The notes: a model not told the origin generated them from the sequence alone. Positions 16,902 to 28,263 are shown, counted from the first letter of the stretch. The stretch is 64,000 nt of DNA from Caulobacter segnis ATCC 21756 (GCF_000092285.1 NC_014100.1:1240001-1304000), one strand, 5' to 3'. Numbers and translations: made by a program.

Positions 16902-17675
16902 ATGGTTTCCTCGCCCTCCTTCTTTTCTGAATTCCACGCCGACAAGGTCGAGCCGGAACTCGCCCCGCGCGTGGCGGTGGGCGCCATCTCGCCGCTTTGG
17001 CTGATGTTCGGCGGCGCGGCGGCCGCTGGCGCGGCCTACTGGTGGTGGGCGTCTCGCTGGCGCGAGGCGGTGAACCTGGAAGCCATCTTGGCTCTGGCGC
17101 CCGAGCCGGTCGCGCCCGCAACGGAAGCGCAAGAGGCCCTGGAGGCCGCTCCCGAGCCGGTCGTCGAGGCCGTGACGGAGATGGCGGAGACGGCGGAGGT
17201 TATGATTGACGCGACGGAGGCGGCGGTCGAGACGCTCGCCCAAGCGTCGGACGCCGTGGTCGAGGTCGCCAACGACGCGGCGCTGGAAGTCGCCGAGCAA
17301 GCCATCGAGACCATCGGTGAAGCCGAGAAGGAAGTCGAACGTCTCGCTGCTGAAGTGCTGGCCGACGCGCCTGTGGTCGACGCGCCTGTGGCCGACACGC
17401 CTGTGGCCGCGCCGGTCTTGGCCGAGCCGTCCGCCATCGTCGAAACGGTTGAGGCCGTCGGCGACGACTTGACCCGCCTGGTCGGGGTTGGTCCGAAGCT
17501 GGCCGCGTCGCTGGCGGAATTGGGCTTCACGACCTTCAGCCAGATCGCCGCCTGGACGCCTGAAGAGCTCGCCGAGATTGACCTGAAGCTGGGCCTGAAG
17601 GGGCGCGCCGAACGCGACGCTTGGATCGCCCAGGCCAAGCGGTTCGCGGCCGCGACGGAACCTGCCGCCGTTTAG
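16902..17675 (+). CDS. Membrane-anchored helix-hairpin-helix protein with Ala/Glu/Val-rich linker
   Basis: 257 residues. Near the N-terminus is one hydrophobic helix with a WWW cluster (PLWLMFGGAAAAGAAYWWWASRW, about 30-52). The middle 130 residues are Ala/Glu/Val-rich and predicted helical, with short in-frame repeats (VVDAPVADTPVAAPV). The C-terminal 60 residues form a helix-hairpin-helix of the kind found in Rad51/flap-nuclease-like proteins (DDLTRLVGVGPKLAASLAELG, then FSQIAAWTPEELAEID). This suggests nucleic-acid or protein contact at the membrane; the function is unknown. ATG 16902 has AGGAG 8-12 bases upstream. Its stop overlaps the convergent acetyltransferase stop as TTAG. Confidence 0.78.
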   Translation: MVSSPSFFSEFHADKVEPELAPRVAVGAISPLWLMFGGAAAAGAAYWWWASRWREAVNLEAILALAPEPVAPATEAQEALEAAPEPVVEAVTEMAETAEVMIDATEAAVETLAQASDAVVEVANDAALEVAEQAIETIGEAEKEVERLAAEVLADAPVVDAPVADTPVAAPVLAEPSAIVETVEAVGDDLTRLVGVGPKLAASLAELGFTTFSQIAAWTPEELAEIDLKLGLKGRAERDAWIAQAKRFAAATEPAAV

Positions 17676-18205
17676 CGCTCGGCCGGGCGTCGCCGCTCCA
17701 TCAGCAGGATCGGCGAGCCGCGGTAGCTGGCGTGAGTCTTCACGCGGAAGCCGACCTTCGTCGCTAAGGCGATAGAGGGCGCGTTCTCGACGTTGATGAT
17801 GCAGGGCACCACCTCCGGGGCGATGGCCTGGTCGATCCACGCGAGACCCGCGCGCACCGCCTCGGCGCCGAAGCCCTGGCCATGCGACCAGGCCGCCAGC
17901 ACCCAGCCCATCTCGGGTAGGCCGTAGAGGCTTGGCTCCAGTTCGCGCCGAAGGTCCGCGAAGCCGACTTCTCCAACATAGCGCCCCGTGGACGTCTCGC
18001 GCACAGCCCAGTAGCCATAGCCCAGCACATCCCACAGCCCGCGCGCGCGCATTAGGCGCGTCCAGCTTTCCTCCTCGGTGAAGGGGCGCCCTCCCACGTG
18101 GCGAGTCACCAGCGGATCGGCCCACATGGCGCGACTGTCCTCAAAATCGGCCAGGATCGGCGGTGTCAGGGTCAGGCGCGGGGTGGTCAGGGTGGGTGCG
18201 GACAT
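17672..18205 (-). CDS. GNAT acetyltransferase, RimJ/RimL type
   Basis: 177 residues from ATG 18205. The sequence begins TLTTPRLTLTPPILADFEDSRAMWAD, the classical N-terminus of RimJ/RimL-like enzymes. It continues with YWAVRETSTGRYVGEVGFADLRR, MGWVLAAWSHGQGFGAEAVRAG with the Q-G-F-G acetyl-CoA loop, and NAPSIALATKVGF near the end. The likely substrate is a small amine or a protein N-terminus. It is convergent with the helix-hairpin-helix gene (4-bp stop overlap) and divergent from the NTF2-like gene with a 66-bp gap. Confidence 0.87.
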   Translation of the reverse strand: MSAPTLTTPRLTLTPPILADFEDSRAMWADPLVTRHVGGRPFTEEESWTRLMRARGLWDVLGYGYWAVRETSTGRYVGEVGFADLRRELEPSLYGLPEMGWVLAAWSHGQGFGAEAVRAGLAWIDQAIAPEVVPCIINVENAPSIALATKVGFRVKTHASYRGSPILLMERRRPAER

Positions 18206-18271
18206 CGTCGGAGGGGTTTGCGGATCGGACGCGTAGCAAGCTACACGGACGGGCCTTTCAGGGAAGACCCC

Positions 18272-18649
18272 ATGACCTCTCCCGCAGACGCCATCGCCGC
18301 CCGCCGCAAGCTGACCAACAAGCTGATCGCCGCCAAGGACGCCGCGCGCCTCAAACCTTTCTTCGACCCGCGCGTCACGCTGATCGCCGGCGACGGCTCT
18401 CTGTTGCTGGGCGTCGAAGACGTGCTCGCGGCGTTCGCGGGCCAGTTCGCGGAGAAGGGCTTCGTGGCCTATGTTCGCACCACCGAGGACATCGCGCTCA
18501 ACGCCGACGGCACGCGCGCCGCCGAGCGCGGTCGTTGGATGGGATCGTGGAAGGACGCGCCCGAGCAGTCGGGGACCTATCTGGCCACCTGGAAGAAGGT
18601 CACCGGCCAATGGGTGATCGAGAATGAGCTGTTCGTGACGCTGGCGTGA
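18272..18649 (+). CDS. NTF2-like (DUF4440/SnoaL-type) protein
   Basis: 125 residues. The pattern is that of the small cone-shaped NTF2 superfamily: AARLKPFFDPRVTLIAGDGSLLLGVEDVLAAF, then TTEDIALNADGTRAAERGRWMGSW and YLATWKKVTGQWVIENELFV. No catalytic dyad is obvious. The ATG at 18272 follows AGGGAAG. Function cannot be assigned; members include isomerases, dehydratases and ligand carriers. Confidence 0.75.
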   Translation: MTSPADAIAARRKLTNKLIAAKDAARLKPFFDPRVTLIAGDGSLLLGVEDVLAAFAGQFAEKGFVAYVRTTEDIALNADGTRAAERGRWMGSWKDAPEQSGTYLATWKKVTGQWVIENELFVTLA

Positions 18650-18752
18650 CCAGCGAGGCTGGACGCGGCTTGATGACTCGGAATTAATTTCGCCGCACTG
18701 GGCGGCGGCCTTACGCCTTCGTCCTCGAAATTGGTTCTGGGGAGGAAAAGCC

Positions 18753-20576
18753 TTGCTCAATCGCCGTCAAATGATGTTCGCCTCCGCCGCCGCGGGGTTC
18801 GCCGCGACCGGTGGTCTGCCGTCCTTGGCCCTGGCTCGCGAGGGCGAGGTCGCCAAGCTGAACGCCTTCTTCGACGAGGCCATGGCGCTGCAGCTGCGCC
18901 AGTCTCCCGAGACGGCCACCGGTCTTGGCCTCGACAGCGGCGACCTGGCCTGGACCAAGGGGCTGCTGAGCGACCGCTCGTTCAGCGCCATCGAGGCCGG
19001 CGCGGCCACAACCAGCAAGCAACTGGCCGCCCTGCGCGCGATCGACCGCCGCGCCCTCAACGGCATGGACGCCGTGAACTACGACACGGTCGAGTTCGTG
19101 CTGTCCGTCCAGGACGAAGGCAACAAGAAGTTCACCTACGCGGGCGGTGGCTCCGGCGCGCCGTACGCGCTGAGCCAGTTGACCGGCAGCTACCAGTACA
19201 TGCCGGACTTCCTCGACACCCAGCACAGCATCGAGACCAAGGCCGACGCCGACGCCTATCTGTCGCGGATGGAGGGTTTCGCGCGCCTGATGGACCAGGA
19301 GACGGCGATCGCCAAGCGCGACATCGCCGATGGCGTGATCCCGCCTGACTTCATTATCGACAAGACCCTGATCCAGATGCGCGCCTTCGCCGGCACGCCG
19401 ACGGCGGAAGCGCCGCTGGTCAAGTCGATCGCGCGCCGGACCAAGGAGAAGAACATCGCCGGCGACTGGGCCGGCGAGGCGTCGAAGATCTACGAGAACT
19501 CGGTGCTGCCGGCGCTGAAGCGCCAGATCGCGCTGATGGAGAGCATCCGGCCCAAGGCGACGCACGACGCGGGCGTCTGGCGGCTGAAGGACGGGGCGGA
19601 CTACTACGCTCTCTCGCTGAAGAACTACACGACCGCCACCCTGACTCCCGACGAGATCCACCAGCTGGGTCTGGACATGGTCAAGTCGATCGAGGCCGAG
19701 GCCGACAAGCTGTTCAAGAAGATCGGCATGAGCCAGGGCACGGTCGGCGACCGGATGCGCAAGCTGGGTGAGGACTTCTACCCGAACACCGACGAGGCCA
19801 AGGAACAGCTGATCCGTGACCTCAACGAAAAGGCCAAGTGGATCGAAAAGCAGCTGCCGGCCTATTTCGGCCAACTGCCCAAGGCGCAGCTGGAGATCCG
19901 TCGTGTGCCCAAGGCCATCGAGGCCGGCGCGCCGGGCGGGTACTACAACTCGCCCTCGTTGGATGGAAAGCGTCCGGGGATCTACTGGATCAACCTGCGC
20001 GACACCAAGGAGCAGGCCAAGTACACCCTGACCACGCTGACGGTCCACGAGGGCGTTCCTGGCCACCACCTCCAGCTGTCGCTGTCCAACGAGGCCAAGG
20101 GCCTGCCCATGATCCGCAAGATCATCGGCTTCTCGGGCTACGCCGAGGGCTGGGCGCTCTATTCCGAGCAGCTGGCCGTCGAGATGGGTATCTACAAGAA
20201 CGACCCGCGCGGCCAGATCGGCATGCTGCACGACGCCTTGTTCCGCGCCGTGCGCCTGGTGGTCGACACGGGCATGCACCACAAGAAATGGAGCCGCGAG
20301 CAGGCCATCAAGTACATGGCCGAGACCATGGGCGACGAGGAAAGCGGCGCGACCACCGAGATCGAGCGCTACGTCGTATGGCCGGGCCAGGCCTGCAGCT
20401 ACATGATCGGCAAGATCGTCTGGCTGCGCGCGCGGGCCAAGGCTCAAAAGGCGCTTGGCAAGAAGTTCGACATCCGTGAGTTCCACGATGCGGGTCTGCT
20501 GTCGGGCATGACGCCGCTGACCGTGCTCGAGCGGGTCGTCGACAACTACATCGTCGCCAAGGGCGGCAAGGCCTAG
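18753..20576 (+). CDS. DUF885-family exported metallopeptidase-like protein
   Basis: 607 residues. The start is TTG 18753 with GGGGAGGA upstream. The N-terminus (LNRRQMMFASAAAGFAATGG) is a Tat-like or Sec signal. The body is alpha-helical, and the LTVHEGVPGHHLQLSLSNE segment carries the family's zinc-site HExxxxHH pattern, followed by YAEGWALYSEQLAVEMG and ESGATTEIERYVVWPGQACSYMIGK. DUF885 proteins are related to M3/M32-like peptidases; the substrate is unknown. It is a single-gene unit ended by the hairpin at 20587. Confidence 0.87.
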   Translation: MLNRRQMMFASAAAGFAATGGLPSLALAREGEVAKLNAFFDEAMALQLRQSPETATGLGLDSGDLAWTKGLLSDRSFSAIEAGAATTSKQLAALRAIDRRALNGMDAVNYDTVEFVLSVQDEGNKKFTYAGGGSGAPYALSQLTGSYQYMPDFLDTQHSIETKADADAYLSRMEGFARLMDQETAIAKRDIADGVIPPDFIIDKTLIQMRAFAGTPTAEAPLVKSIARRTKEKNIAGDWAGEASKIYENSVLPALKRQIALMESIRPKATHDAGVWRLKDGADYYALSLKNYTTATLTPDEIHQLGLDMVKSIEAEADKLFKKIGMSQGTVGDRMRKLGEDFYPNTDEAKEQLIRDLNEKAKWIEKQLPAYFGQLPKAQLEIRRVPKAIEAGAPGGYYNSPSLDGKRPGIYWINLRDTKEQAKYTLTTLTVHEGVPGHHLQLSLSNEAKGLPMIRKIIGFSGYAEGWALYSEQLAVEMGIYKNDPRGQIGMLHDALFRAVRLVVDTGMHHKKWSREQAIKYMAETMGDEESGATTEIERYVVWPGQACSYMIGKIVWLRARAKAQKALGKKFDIREFHDAGLLSGMTPLTVLERVVDNYIVAKGGKA

Positions 20577-20586
20577 GGCCGTTCGG

Positions 20587-20618
20587 CGCTCCTCCTCCTT
20601 TGGGGGAGGAGCGTTCTT
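20587..20618 (+). terminator. Intrinsic terminator after the DUF885 gene
   Basis: The stem CGCTCCTCC / GGAGGAGCG (20587-20595 with 20605-20613) is followed by TTCTTCT. The position, 10 bases after the stop, and the T-rich tail support termination. It also abuts the end of the convergent EAL gene. Confidence 0.7.
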
Positions 20619-22253
20619 CTACCCCCAGCTCTCCGACGCGCCGGCGCGTCGCGCCATGGCGCGCACCGGCGCGCTGGTCCGCAAGGCCGGAGCGGGCTTC
20701 TCGGCGGCCTTGCCGTAGAGCCAGCCTTGAGCGAAGTCGACGCCGGCGTTGCGAACGATGTCCTCGACTTCCGGCGTCTCGACCATCTCGGCCACGGTGC
20801 GGATTTTCAGATCCCGGCACATCTGCACGAGATGGCGGACCATGGCCCCGTCGCGGCTGTTGTCGGCCAGTTCGCGGACATAGCGGCCGTCGATCTTCAC
20901 GATGTCCAGGTTCAGCTGCTGCAGATAGGCGAACGAGGCCGAACCGGCGCCGAAGTCGTCCAGACAGACCATCGAGCCCATGGACCGCAGCGCCTGGATG
21001 TTCTGGTTGGCGTAGGGCAGATCGTCGATCGCCGAGGTCTCGGTGATCTCGAAGATCAGGCGGCCCTTGACCGCGTCGAAGCGGGCCAGCAGGCGGTCGA
21101 TGTGGTCGACGAAGGTCTCGCTGACGATCGTGCGGCCCGAAATGTTCACCGCCAGCTTCAGCTTGCCTTCGTAGTCGTTGGCCAGGCGCTTGATCACCTG
21201 TTCCACCACGACCTTGTCGAGTTCCTCGATCAGGTCGAACTCCTCGGCCATGCGGATCATGGCGAAGGGACTGGCGCCGTCCTCGAACCGCACCAGCGCC
21301 TCGTGGTGGTGGGCCTGGCCGGTCGCCAGCGCCACCACCGGCTGGAAGGCGAGGTTGAAGCGCCTTTGGGTGATGACCGCGCTCAGGGCTCCGGCCTGGG
21401 CCAGGGTGCGCTTGACCGAGCGGTTCATCGCGTCGGTCAGATTGGCGGGCGGGCCATCCTTCAGCCCTGCGCGCAGGAAGTCGTCCAGCGCGTAGCGTAG
21501 CGCCCGCAGGGCCCGCGAGGGCGGCGCGCTGTTCTCCAGCGGCACGACGTGGGCGGTGGCCTCGGCGCTGACGATGCGGCTCAGGCGTTTGAGCATGTTG
21601 TCAGATTGATCGTCGCGCGAGCGCACCAGGGCGAAACGGTCCTGCGACAGCTGCGTGGCGGCCGAGCCGCCGTGGGACTCCGCGCGCACAGCGCCCGCGA
21701 CCCGAACATCCAGCTCGGCGGCTTCGCTGGGCGACAGGCCGTCACGCATGGCCCCGAGCCCGGCGAACTCCACCATCGCCAGCTCCAGCTCCATGCCGGT
21801 GGCGCGGGCGGCTTCGAACAGGCCCTTGGCGATGTCGTCGAACGACTCGCGCGGCTGAAGCTCGCCCGGCTTCAGCGCCGGGGCGGACGCCTGGGCGACG
21901 GTCACGGCGCAGGAGATGCGGCCTTCGTTCTCGGGGAGGGCGCGGAGAATGACCCCGACATACCGCGTTTCATCGTCGGCCAGGCGTACGACAATGGGGC
22001 CGCGGCGTTGGCCGTCTTCAGCGGACGCCAGCACGGCGTCCATCAAGGGGCGGTCATCCGGATGGAACAGGCTGCTCCAGGTCGCGCCCGTCAAGGCGGC
22101 CTCGCTTCTGCCCATGATCCGTTGGGCGGCGCCCAGAACGAGGCGCACCTGGCCGTCACGCAGCTCCACGAGGAGATCGGCGCTGGCGAACGCAAGGCCC
22201 AAGAGGCGACGTGGATCGATCGACAAAGCGGCCTTCTCCAGGATTGAAGGCAA
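20619..22253 (-). CDS. EAL-domain cyclic-di-GMP phosphodiesterase with N-terminal PAS
   Basis: 544 residues. A PAS-like region (about 15-110: DLLVELRDGQVRLVLGAAQRIMG, FHPDDRPLMDAVL) and a degenerate middle domain precede a complete EAL domain (about 290-530). The catalytic set is present: E318 in HHHEALVRFE, NISGRT, FEITETSAI, LDDFGAGSAS, VKIDGRYV, AEMVETPE and AQGWLYG. The enzyme should hydrolyse c-di-GMP to pGpG in the cytoplasm. No membrane segment is seen, so a soluble sensor-coupled enzyme is likely. It is divergent from recA, sharing a 235-bp intergenic region that contains the SOS box. Confidence 0.88.
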   Translation of the reverse strand: MPSILEKAALSIDPRRLLGLAFASADLLVELRDGQVRLVLGAAQRIMGRSEAALTGATWSSLFHPDDRPLMDAVLASAEDGQRRGPIVVRLADDETRYVGVILRALPENEGRISCAVTVAQASAPALKPGELQPRESFDDIAKGLFEAARATGMELELAMVEFAGLGAMRDGLSPSEAAELDVRVAGAVRAESHGGSAATQLSQDRFALVRSRDDQSDNMLKRLSRIVSAEATAHVVPLENSAPPSRALRALRYALDDFLRAGLKDGPPANLTDAMNRSVKRTLAQAGALSAVITQRRFNLAFQPVVALATGQAHHHEALVRFEDGASPFAMIRMAEEFDLIEELDKVVVEQVIKRLANDYEGKLKLAVNISGRTIVSETFVDHIDRLLARFDAVKGRLIFEITETSAIDDLPYANQNIQALRSMGSMVCLDDFGAGSASFAYLQQLNLDIVKIDGRYVRELADNSRDGAMVRHLVQMCRDLKIRTVAEMVETPEVEDIVRNAGVDFAQGWLYGKAAEKPAPALRTSAPVRAMARRAGASESWG

Positions 22254-22366
22254 GCTTCCACAATTGGCTTAAGGAGCAGTTGCCATCCCTGGGTTCAGCG
22301 CCTCGAGCCCAGCCCATTTTTCCACCGCCAGACGCATACGTCAGAAACGGACGTTTCTATGTGTGA

Positions 22367-22381
22367 GAACATCTTGCGAAC
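22367..22381. promoter_or_regulatory. LexA (SOS) box of the alphaproteobacterial type
   Basis: GAAC-N7-GAAC, the reverse complement of the alphaproteobacterial consensus GTTC-N7-GTTC, lies 108 bp upstream of the recA ATG. It is an exact match to the consensus, and recA is the standard SOS target. Because the region is shared, the divergent EAL gene could also respond. Confidence 0.85.
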
Positions 22382-22488
22382 ATGGAACAAAGGCGGTACG
22401 CATTAAGGGTGTTCCACAGGTCGTTGAGACAGGGCGCTGTAAGCGCCGGGCGACCCACTGGAATCATGGGATAGAGGGCGGATCAACA

Positions 22489-23559
22489 ATGACCAGTCAG
22501 GCGGCTTTGAAACTCGTGGCCAAGGAAGAAGGCGATAAGCAACGCGCGCTAGAGGCGGCTCTCGCCCAGATCGACCGCGCGTTCGGCAAGGGCTCGGTGA
22601 TGAAGCTGGGCGAAAAGGGCAAGGTCGAGATGGAGTCTGTCTCCACCGGCTCGCTCGGCCTGGACATCGCGCTCGGCATTGGCGGCCTGCCCAAGGGGCG
22701 GATCATCGAGGTCTATGGCCCGGAAAGCTCGGGCAAGACCACCCTGGCCCTGCACGTCGTGGCCGAGGTCCAGAAGGCCGGCGGCACCGCCGCCTTCGTC
22801 GACGCCGAGCACGCGCTGGACCCGTCCTATGCGCACAAGCTTGGCGTCAACCTCGATAGCCTGCTGGTGTCGCAGCCCGACAACGGCGAGCAGGCGCTGG
22901 AGATCACCGATACCCTGGTGCGTTCGGGCGCTGTCGACATCGTCGTGATCGACTCGGTGGCGGCCTTGACGCCGAAGGCCGAAATCGAAGGCGAGATGGG
23001 CGACAGCCTGCCGGGCCTTCAGGCGCGTTTGATGAGCCAGGCGCTGCGCAAGCTGACCGCCTCGATCAACAAGGCCAACACCATCGTCATCTTCATCAAC
23101 CAGATCCGTCACAAGATCGGGGTGATGTACGGCAGCCCGGAGACGACCACGGGCGGCAACGCGCTGAAGTTCTACGCCTCGGTGCGCCTGGACATCCGCC
23201 GCACTGGCTCGGTGAAGGTCCGGGACGAGATCATCGGCAACAACGTCCGCGTGAAGGTCGTCAAGAACAAGGTGGCCCCGCCGTTCCGCGAGGTCGAGTT
23301 CGACATCATGTACGGCGAGGGCATCTCCAAGCTGGGCGAGGTGATCGACCTGGGCGTCAAGGCCGGCATCATCGAGAAGGCCGGCTCATGGTTCTCGTAC
23401 GGCAGCCAGCGCATCGGCCAGGGCCGCGACAACGTCCGCGAGTTCCTGAAGAACAATCCGGACATCGCCAGCAGCATCGAGGCGGCGGTCCGCAAATCGT
23501 CGCAGAAGATCGAGGAAGAGCTTCTGGTCGGCGGCCCTGAGGAGGGCGACGAGGAATAG
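22489..23559 (+). CDS. recA: Recombinase A
   Basis: 356 residues. It forms ATP-dependent filaments on single-stranded DNA for homologous recombination and triggers LexA self-cleavage. The Walker [10 protein letters not shown], the VDAEHALDP strand, the [12 protein letters not shown]alker B, the loop L1 [22 protein letters not shown] and the [23 protein letters not shown] segment (L2) are all intact. The acidic tail GGPEEGDEE is typical. ATG 22489 is chosen because [22 protein letters not shown] matches the usual start; an in-frame extension to 22363 would run through the SOS box. Two hairpins follow the gene. Confidence 0.98.
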   Translation: MTSQAALKLVAKEEGDKQRALEAALAQIDRAFGKGSVMKLGEKGKVEMESVSTGSLGLDIALGIGGLPKGRIIEVYGPESSGKTTLALHVVAEVQKAGGTAAFVDAEHALDPSYAHKLGVNLDSLLVSQPDNGEQALEITDTLVRSGAVDIVVIDSVAALTPKAEIEGEMGDSLPGLQARLMSQALRKLTASINKANTIVIFINQIRHKIGVMYGSPETTTGGNALKFYASVRLDIRRTGSVKVRDEIIGNNVRVKVVKNKVAPPFREVEFDIMYGEGISKLGEVIDLGVKAGIIEKAGSWFSYGSQRIGQGRDNVREFLKNNPDIASSIEAAVRKSSQKIEEELLVGGPEEGDEE

Positions 23560-23584
23560 GTCTCGCCCGTTAAAACCAGACATT

Positions 23585-23615
23585 GGAGCGTTGCAATCCA
23601 TTGGATCAACGCTCC
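23585..23615 (+). terminator. Stem-loop after recA
   Basis: GGAGCGTTG pairs perfectly with CAACGCTCC around a 13-base loop, 26 bases past the recA stop. The T-tract is short (GGGTTT). It is probably the first of two tandem 3' hairpins. Confidence 0.6.
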
Positions 23616-23909
23616 AGGGTTTCGCGGCCTTCGCTCCCAGCCACGGGCGGTCCCCGCCTTCAACACGCCCGCGGCGCCACCGCCGCGACGGCCGCGATCA
23701 GGCCGCCTGGACCCCATGCCAGGCGGCCTACTCTTTTGGAGGGGCGAAGTTAAAGCGCGACGTCCCAGGAGTGGGCGCTGGCAATTTGAAATATGCCGGA
23801 CGAGCGGTGATTTATGCGCCGCGTTTCCACCAACCCGTGGCTGCTCGCTTGACGACGAAGGGGCCAAGTCTCTGGATGTGGCCGTATTCGCGTTTCGGGA
23901 GGGACCTTC
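23616..23909. other. Intergenic stretch between recA and the LprI-like gene
   Basis: Apart from the two terminator hairpins, I see no ORF with a ribosome site, no tRNA and no clear promoter in this stretch of roughly 290 bp. A TTGACG near 23851 could be a -35, but no matching -10 is convincing. The region should contain the promoter of the gene starting at 23910. Confidence 0.4.
23700..23738 (+). terminator. Strong intrinsic terminator
   Basis: The 11-bp stem AGGCCGCCTGG / CCAGGCGGCCT (23700-23710 with 23719-23729), with an 8-base loop, is followed by ACTCTTTT. This is the more convincing terminator of the recA transcript. Confidence 0.8.
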
Positions 23910-24344
23910 TTGGCTGCTCTGCTTTTCGCCTTGGCGCTCGCGAGCGCGCCAAAGCCTCCGTGTCCGGACGCCAGGACCACGGTCGAGGTCAACGAATGTC
24001 TGAACGAAACGCTCAGGGGGTTCGACGGCGAAATGAAGCGCTATTACGAAGCGGCGGTGAAACGGTTAGCGACCGAACAGCGCCCGCCCGCCGATGACGC
24101 CCTTTCCGGCCTAGTTCGCGCGCAGGAGGCCTGGCGGGCCTACAGCGACGCCGAATGTGGCGCCGTCTACGACTATTGGCGGGAAGGGACCATCCGAACC
24201 AGCTTCGAGCTGCAATGCAGCATCCGCCAGACGCGCTTGCGGACCTTTTCGCTGTGGCGAGACTGGCTGACCTATCCCGACAGCACGCCCCCGATCTTGC
24301 CTCGCCCGGATTTCACCGATCTCGTGTCCGAGGGGGATCGCTGA
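23910..24344 (+). CDS. LprI-like (DUF1311) small exported protein
   Basis: 144 residues with a TTG start at 23910 behind GGGAGGGA. A short hydrophobic leader (MAALLFALALASA) suggests export. The remainder matches the lysozyme-inhibitor LprI N-terminal domain pattern: C-P-D-A-R-T-T-V-E-V-N-E-C, LNETLRGFDGEMKRYYEAA, then AQEAWRAYSDAECGAVYDYW and a terminal SFELQCSIRQTRLRTFSL with the paired cysteines. The founding member inhibits C-type lysozyme in mycobacteria; many homologues are uncharacterised. It stands alone between the recA terminators and alaS. Confidence 0.72.
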   Translation: MAALLFALALASAPKPPCPDARTTVEVNECLNETLRGFDGEMKRYYEAAVKRLATEQRPPADDALSGLVRAQEAWRAYSDAECGAVYDYWREGTIRTSFELQCSIRQTRLRTFSLWRDWLTYPDSTPPILPRPDFTDLVSEGDR

Positions 24345-24488
24345 TCCTCCAAGACGGGTCTGGGACCGAGGTCTTGTCGCTCACGATGAGCGCCCCATTT
24401 CCCGAGTCGGTTTCCCCTTCGCTAAAAACCGCGCTATGCAGCGCGCGACTCCCGGCCGCTCGCCGGACGCTTAAGACTTGAGACGCTC

Positions 24489-27131
<2,643 letters not shown>

Positions 27132-27157
27132 TCCGGCGGGATCGAGACCAGAACGAA

Positions 27158-27184
27158 GGGGGCGCCTCCAAGCGCCCCCTTTTT
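27158..27184 (+). terminator. Intrinsic terminator of alaS
   Basis: The stem GGGGGCGC / GCGCCCCC with loop CTCCAA is followed by TTTTT, 27 bases after the alaS stop. Confidence 0.9.
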
Positions 27185-27200
27185 CATGCCGCTTTTCGGA

Positions 27201-27578
27201 TCAGGATTTGAAGAACGCCGACAGCTTGTTGCCGTCCGGATCGCGGACGTAGGCGAGGTAATATCCCTCGCCATAGGCGGGGCGCGGGCCGGGCGGCCCC
27301 GCGCAAGCGCCGCCATGGGCCAAGGCGGCGGCGTGGAACGCGTCGACCTGGGCCTCGGTTTGGGCGGTCAGCCCCACCATGATCCCGTTGCCGGCCTTGG
27401 CGGGCAGGCCATTTTCCGGGCTGCAGATCAGGATGGTGGCATGCTCCGGATCCGGCCCGTAGCCGATCCAATGGTCCTGTCGCCAAAGCCGCGTGTGTCC
27501 CAGCGCGCCTAGAACGGCGTCGTAAAAGGCCCCAGCGCGGTCGGTGTCGCTGGCGCCGATCGTGATGTAGCTGATCAT
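27201..27578 (-). CDS. VOC-family (glyoxalase-like) protein
   Basis: 125 residues, one vicinal-oxygen-chelate module pair. It opens MISYITIGASDTDRAGAFYDAVLGALG, the usual glyoxalase/bleomycin-resistance N-terminus. It continues with GNGIMVGLTAQTEAQVDAFHAAALAHGG and closes YYLAYVRDPDGNKLSAFF, where the D-P-D-G-N-K turn precedes the final metal-ligand strand. The substrate is unknown. It is convergent with alaS and ends 17 bases from that terminator. Confidence 0.85.
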   Translation of the reverse strand: MISYITIGASDTDRAGAFYDAVLGALGHTRLWRQDHWIGYGPDPEHATILICSPENGLPAKAGNGIMVGLTAQTEAQVDAFHAAALAHGGACAGPPGPRPAYGEGYYLAYVRDPDGNKLSAFFKS

Positions 27579-27712
27579 CGGGCGTCCTCCTGGCGAAACG
27601 CTAGATCGAAGCCTCGGCCAATTGTGTCAGCAGCGTCGCTGGGTCGGCGCCGCGGGATATTCGCGACGAAGCCTGTCCTCTTGACGGGCGCCCAGTTCAG
27701 GCCTCAAGTGAG

Positions 27713-27724
27713 TTACAATTGTAA
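27713..27724. promoter_or_regulatory. Perfect 12-bp palindrome in front of a lipoprotein gene
   Basis: TTACAATTGTAA lies 14 bp before the ATG at 27739. It contains the TACA-N2-TGTA pattern known for BlaI/CopY/MecI-type repressors. AT-rich symmetry is conspicuous in this GC-rich DNA. It could equally contain a -10 element. No cognate regulator is nearby. Confidence 0.35.
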
Positions 27725-27738
27725 TCTTGGGGTTGGCG

Positions 27739-28263
27739 ATGTCTTCACCGATATCGACATGGCGGCTGGCGATGGTGGGCCTGATCCTGACGCTCGGCGG
27801 CTGCGAGCGCGAAGTCGCCAGGACACAGCTCAATTTCGCGCCGCCATCCCTGTGGCGCGTCGCCGTGGTTGAGGACTCCGGCGGCCGATCGGCGGCCGTT
27901 GACGTCTGCGCCAATCCGGAACTGATCGCCTCGTTCGCCCGCGTCGAACCGCGCATCAACGGCTTGCCATGCGAGCTCGTGGGCAAGCCCGCCAAGGCCA
28001 GCGCCAATGAACGCATCGCGCGCTGCGAAGCCGGCGGCGCGCGTTACGGCCTTTACGTCACGACGACACGGCAGGCGTCCGACGATTTCACGGTCCGTTT
28101 CGCGCTTCAGCCGCTGCAAGACTCCGGCGGCAAAATCGTCCAGGCGCGACGCTACCAGCGGCTGGGAGCTTGTCCGGCGGGATGGTCCGCGGGCGACCAG
28201 GGGCCGCCAGGCGGGCGCGCGACCTCGAACCTGTTGAGCGGTCACGCTTTGGCCGTCCGATAG
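27739..28263 (+). CDS. Small lipoprotein, possibly DUF3617-like
   Basis: 174 residues from ATG 27739; TTG 27727 is an alternative. Residues 13-22 give the lipobox LILTLGGC, so the mature protein is anchored at a cysteine. After it come LWRVAVVEDSGGRSAAVDVCANPELIASF and a second Cys pair (LPCELV...IARCEAGG), an arrangement like DUF3617 periplasmic proteins, though I am not certain. The C-terminus ends two bases from the convergent PepSY gene. Function unknown. Confidence 0.7.
   Translation: MSSPISTWRLAMVGLILTLGGCEREVARTQLNFAPPSLWRVAVVEDSGGRSAAVDVCANPELIASFARVEPRINGLPCELVGKPAKASANERIARCEAGGARYGLYVTTTRQASDDFTVRFALQPLQDSGGKIVQARRYQRLGACPAGWSAGDQGPPGGRATSNLLSGHALAVR

Noticed and set aside
17370..17415. 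Tandem 15-bp repeats considered as a CRISPR or mobile repeat
   Set aside because: They are in-frame codon repeats (VVDAPVADTPVA) inside a coding region, without spacers.
22384..22425. GGAAC near recA considered as an EcfG promoter
   Set aside because: No CGTT at 16-17 bases; the nearest is far outside the allowed spacing.
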